From the NCBI GenBank assembly GCA_902524385.1, contig CABZCZ010000002.1, positions 124,260 through 188,259 of the forward strand: a stretch of 64,000 nt of DNA, read 5' to 3'. This stretch comes from an uncultured Alphaproteobacteria bacterium. GTDB taxonomy: Bacteria; Pseudomonadota; Alphaproteobacteria; HIMB59; GCA-002718135. The notes under the pieces were generated by a model. It was not told the origin of the DNA. It worked only from the letters and a program-made list of their open reading frames with translations, and did no database searches. The position numbers were made by a program, and so were the translations under genes. Below, one piece after another: positions 62,226 through 64,000 of this stretch; the stretch's first letter is position 1; each line of letters opens with the position of its first letter.

Positions 62226-62277
62226 ATCGTTCAATTTGTCATAGGCAAATCGGAAGTAGGTAAAACCGAAGGAACGC
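62226..62277 (+). ncRNA. glnA-motif (glutamine) riboswitch aptamer 2
   Basis: tCGTTCaATTTGtcataggCAAATCGGAAGTAGGTaaaaCCGAAGGAACGc. Confidence 0.88.
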
Positions 62278-62369
62278 GGATCTTAGTATTTAATTTCCAT
62301 AGCTAAGCATGAAAAGTAACGCATGACTCAATGTGAGCCATGTACTGTGAAATTTATAATGGAGGATTA

Positions 62370-63656
62370 ATGTTAAAAAAATCTATATATTTCATTAGCA
62401 TTATTGCCGTCTTTATGCTCTTTAGTTCATATGCAAGAGCTGAAGTAGGCGGTGAAGTGCAATACATTTTAAATACATTCCTATTTCTTGTATCTGGGTT
62501 CTTAGTCATGTGGATGGCAGCAGGATTTGCAATGCTTGAATCAGGACTTGTTACATCCAAAAGTGTGGCAACAATTGCTGCAAAAAATATAGGCTTGTAT
62601 TCAATTGCAGGAATAATGTTTTGGTTAGTCGGTTATAATATGGCTTACGGAATACCTGCGGGTGGTTTTATCGGATCTCCAATTCCTTGGAGTGATGGTA
62701 GTGCTGTTGATACAGGCTATTCTGATGGTTCTGATTGGTTTTTTCAGATGGTATTTTGCGCAACAACATGTTCAATTGTATCTGGAACACTAGCTGAAAG
62801 AATTAAAATTTGGCCTTTCTTTATATTTTGTGCACTCTTGACTGGTTTCATATATCCAATTGAAATGGGCTGGCAGTGGGGTGGAGGATACCTAGCGGAA
62901 GCAGGATTCTCTGATTTTGCTGGATCAACCCTTGTACATAGCGCAGGTGCAGCAGCAGCATTAGCAGGTGCAATTCTTTTAGGCCCTAGATTAGGACGTT
63001 TTACTGACAGTGGTGAGGCTGCTCCGATGGAACCATTTGCTAACTCCTCAATTCCCCTAGCAACTTTAGGTGTATTTATCTTATGGTTAGGATGGTTCGG
63101 ATTTAACGGTGGATCACAGTTAGCAATGGGTACATTTGATGATGTTACTGCAGTAGCAACAATATATATTAATACCAACCTGGCAGCTGGTGCTGGTGTA
63201 ATGGCTTGTGCTGTTATTTCAAGATTAGTAACTGGTAAAACAGATGTAGTAATGATGCTTAATGGAGCATTAGGTGGCCTTGTAGCAATAACTGCAGAAC
63301 CATTAGCTCCATCACCAATCCTTGCTATAATTATTGGTGCAGTAGGTGGTTTAATTGTCTTCTACGGTACCAGACTTTTAATTTCTCTAAAAATTGATGA
63401 TGTTGTTGGTGCAATCCCAGTACATGGTTTTGCTGGAATTTTTGGAACTCTAGTTGTTCCTATTTCCAATAGTGCTGCAAGTTATGGAGCTCAACTTTAC
63501 GGCATAATAGCCATTAACGTTTTTGTTTTTGTTGTGTCATTTATTATCTGGTACATCATGAAAATGCTCTTTGGTATTAGAATTAGTGAAGAAGCCGAAA
63601 AACTTGGTACTGATAAATCTGAAGTAGGCGTAATGGCTTATAGCATCAGAGATTAA
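62370..63656 (+). CDS. amt: Ammonium transporter
   Basis: FWLVGYNMAYG, STLVHSAGAAAALAGAI, WLGWFGFNGGSQLA; SD GGAGGA; signal-peptide-like N-terminus. Confidence 0.96.
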   Translation: MLKKSIYFISIIAVFMLFSSYARAEVGGEVQYILNTFLFLVSGFLVMWMAAGFAMLESGLVTSKSVATIAAKNIGLYSIAGIMFWLVGYNMAYGIPAGGFIGSPIPWSDGSAVDTGYSDGSDWFFQMVFCATTCSIVSGTLAERIKIWPFFIFCALLTGFIYPIEMGWQWGGGYLAEAGFSDFAGSTLVHSAGAAAALAGAILLGPRLGRFTDSGEAAPMEPFANSSIPLATLGVFILWLGWFGFNGGSQLAMGTFDDVTAVATIYINTNLAAGAGVMACAVISRLVTGKTDVVMMLNGALGGLVAITAEPLAPSPILAIIIGAVGGLIVFYGTRLLISLKIDDVVGAIPVHGFAGIFGTLVVPISNSAASYGAQLYGIIAINVFVFVVSFIIWYIMKMLFGIRISEEAEKLGTDKSEVGVMAYSIRD

Positions 63657-63662
63657 TGAATT

Positions 63663-63726
63663 TAGTGATTAGCATATCAACTCCTTATAGTTGGTCACTA
63701 GAAAATGGGAGAGCATTTGCTCTCCC
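63663..63726 (+). other. Two adjacent RNA hairpins downstream of amt, without a T tract
   Basis: TAGTGA...CAACTccttatAGTTG.TCACTA (63663-63700) and GGGAGAGCatttGCTCTCCC (63707-63726). Confidence 0.7.
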
Positions 63727-63755
63727 AAACTTGCTAAATATTAGTGAGACTTTTA

Positions 63756-64000
63756 ATGACTGAAGCAGAAATAATAAAAGAAAAAAAAAGAAACATATAT
63801 TCAAGCTTTTTCTCTGAAGACTATGTTTCTAAATTTTTATTTAAATCAATTTTACACCATGTAATCTCCTTAGAAATATATGAAAATAATAAATTGAATG
63901 GAATTTCATTTGAAACAATTTGCGGAAACATACCTAAGTCTATTGGCTCTAGATCATCTATTCAATCAATTTTAAATGAAGCTTTAGAAAAAAATATTTT
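63756..64000 (+). CDS. Protein of unknown function, possible winged-helix regulator, truncated by window end
   Basis: ATG 63756, open to window end: MTEAEIIKEKKRNIYSSFFSEDYVSKFLFKSILHHVISLE...KSIGSRSSIQSILNEALEKNIF. Confidence 0.6.
   Translation, partial: MTEAEIIKEKKRNIYSSFFSEDYVSKFLFKSILHHVISLEIYENNKLNGISFETICGNIPKSIGSRSSIQSILNEALEKNI

Noticed and set aside
62278-62340. Third degenerate glnA aptamer (GTAACGCATG)
   Set aside because: Lacks the CGGAAGTAG and CGAAGGAACGC core; only short resemblance to the 3' end, so treated as expression-platform sequence.
62744-63178. 144-aa minus-strand ORF
   Set aside because: Antisense to amt, proline/asparagine-rich shadow translation without recognisable motifs.

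Overview
AT-rich, very compact alphaproteobacterial window; gene order and content suggest a streamlined marine heterotroph (SAR11-, HIMB59- or AEGEAN-169-like, inferred and not tested). (1) About 1-32 kb is an accessory carbohydrate region. It holds the C-terminal end of a MalK/UgpC-like ABC ATPase, RraA-like, two MaoC-like, a solute-binding-like protein with no signal peptide, CoA-transferase III, a near-complete non-phosphorylative L-fucose/L-fuconate pathway ending in an L-lactate-dehydrogenase-like enzyme, an IolD-like ThDP enzyme, three ribose/fructose-type ABC importers with single-NBD ATPases, three paralogous membrane di-iron desaturase-like proteins, a divergent PanB paralog, a PhyH-type dioxygenase, a sulfatase without a signal peptide, and xylose isomerase. 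(2) About 32-59 kb is mostly core: ribF-ileS-lspA, pgi, rsmD, tadA, xseA, a lipid A/Kdo block, ubiA, rsmE, a cox operon with surf1, thrC, M16 peptidase and ogt. (3) About 59.8-64 kb has an isomerase/dehydrogenase pair, then tandem glnA-motif (glutamine) riboswitch-like aptamers in front of an ammonium transporter. Main hunt results: the tandem glutamine aptamers with a possible SD-sequestering arm; an all-cysteine Rieske-like small protein; the desaturase/PanB/PhyH/sulfatase/ABC cluster as a candidate undescribed oxidative pathway; an apparently cytoplasmic SBP-fold protein; surf1 with no ATG/GTG/TTG start before its membrane helix; a missed 35-aa cox-operon ORF; a decayed DUF6494-like pseudogene; and convergent genes sharing a TTAA as reciprocal stop codons. 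All assignments are by eye from the sequence; no database search was run.
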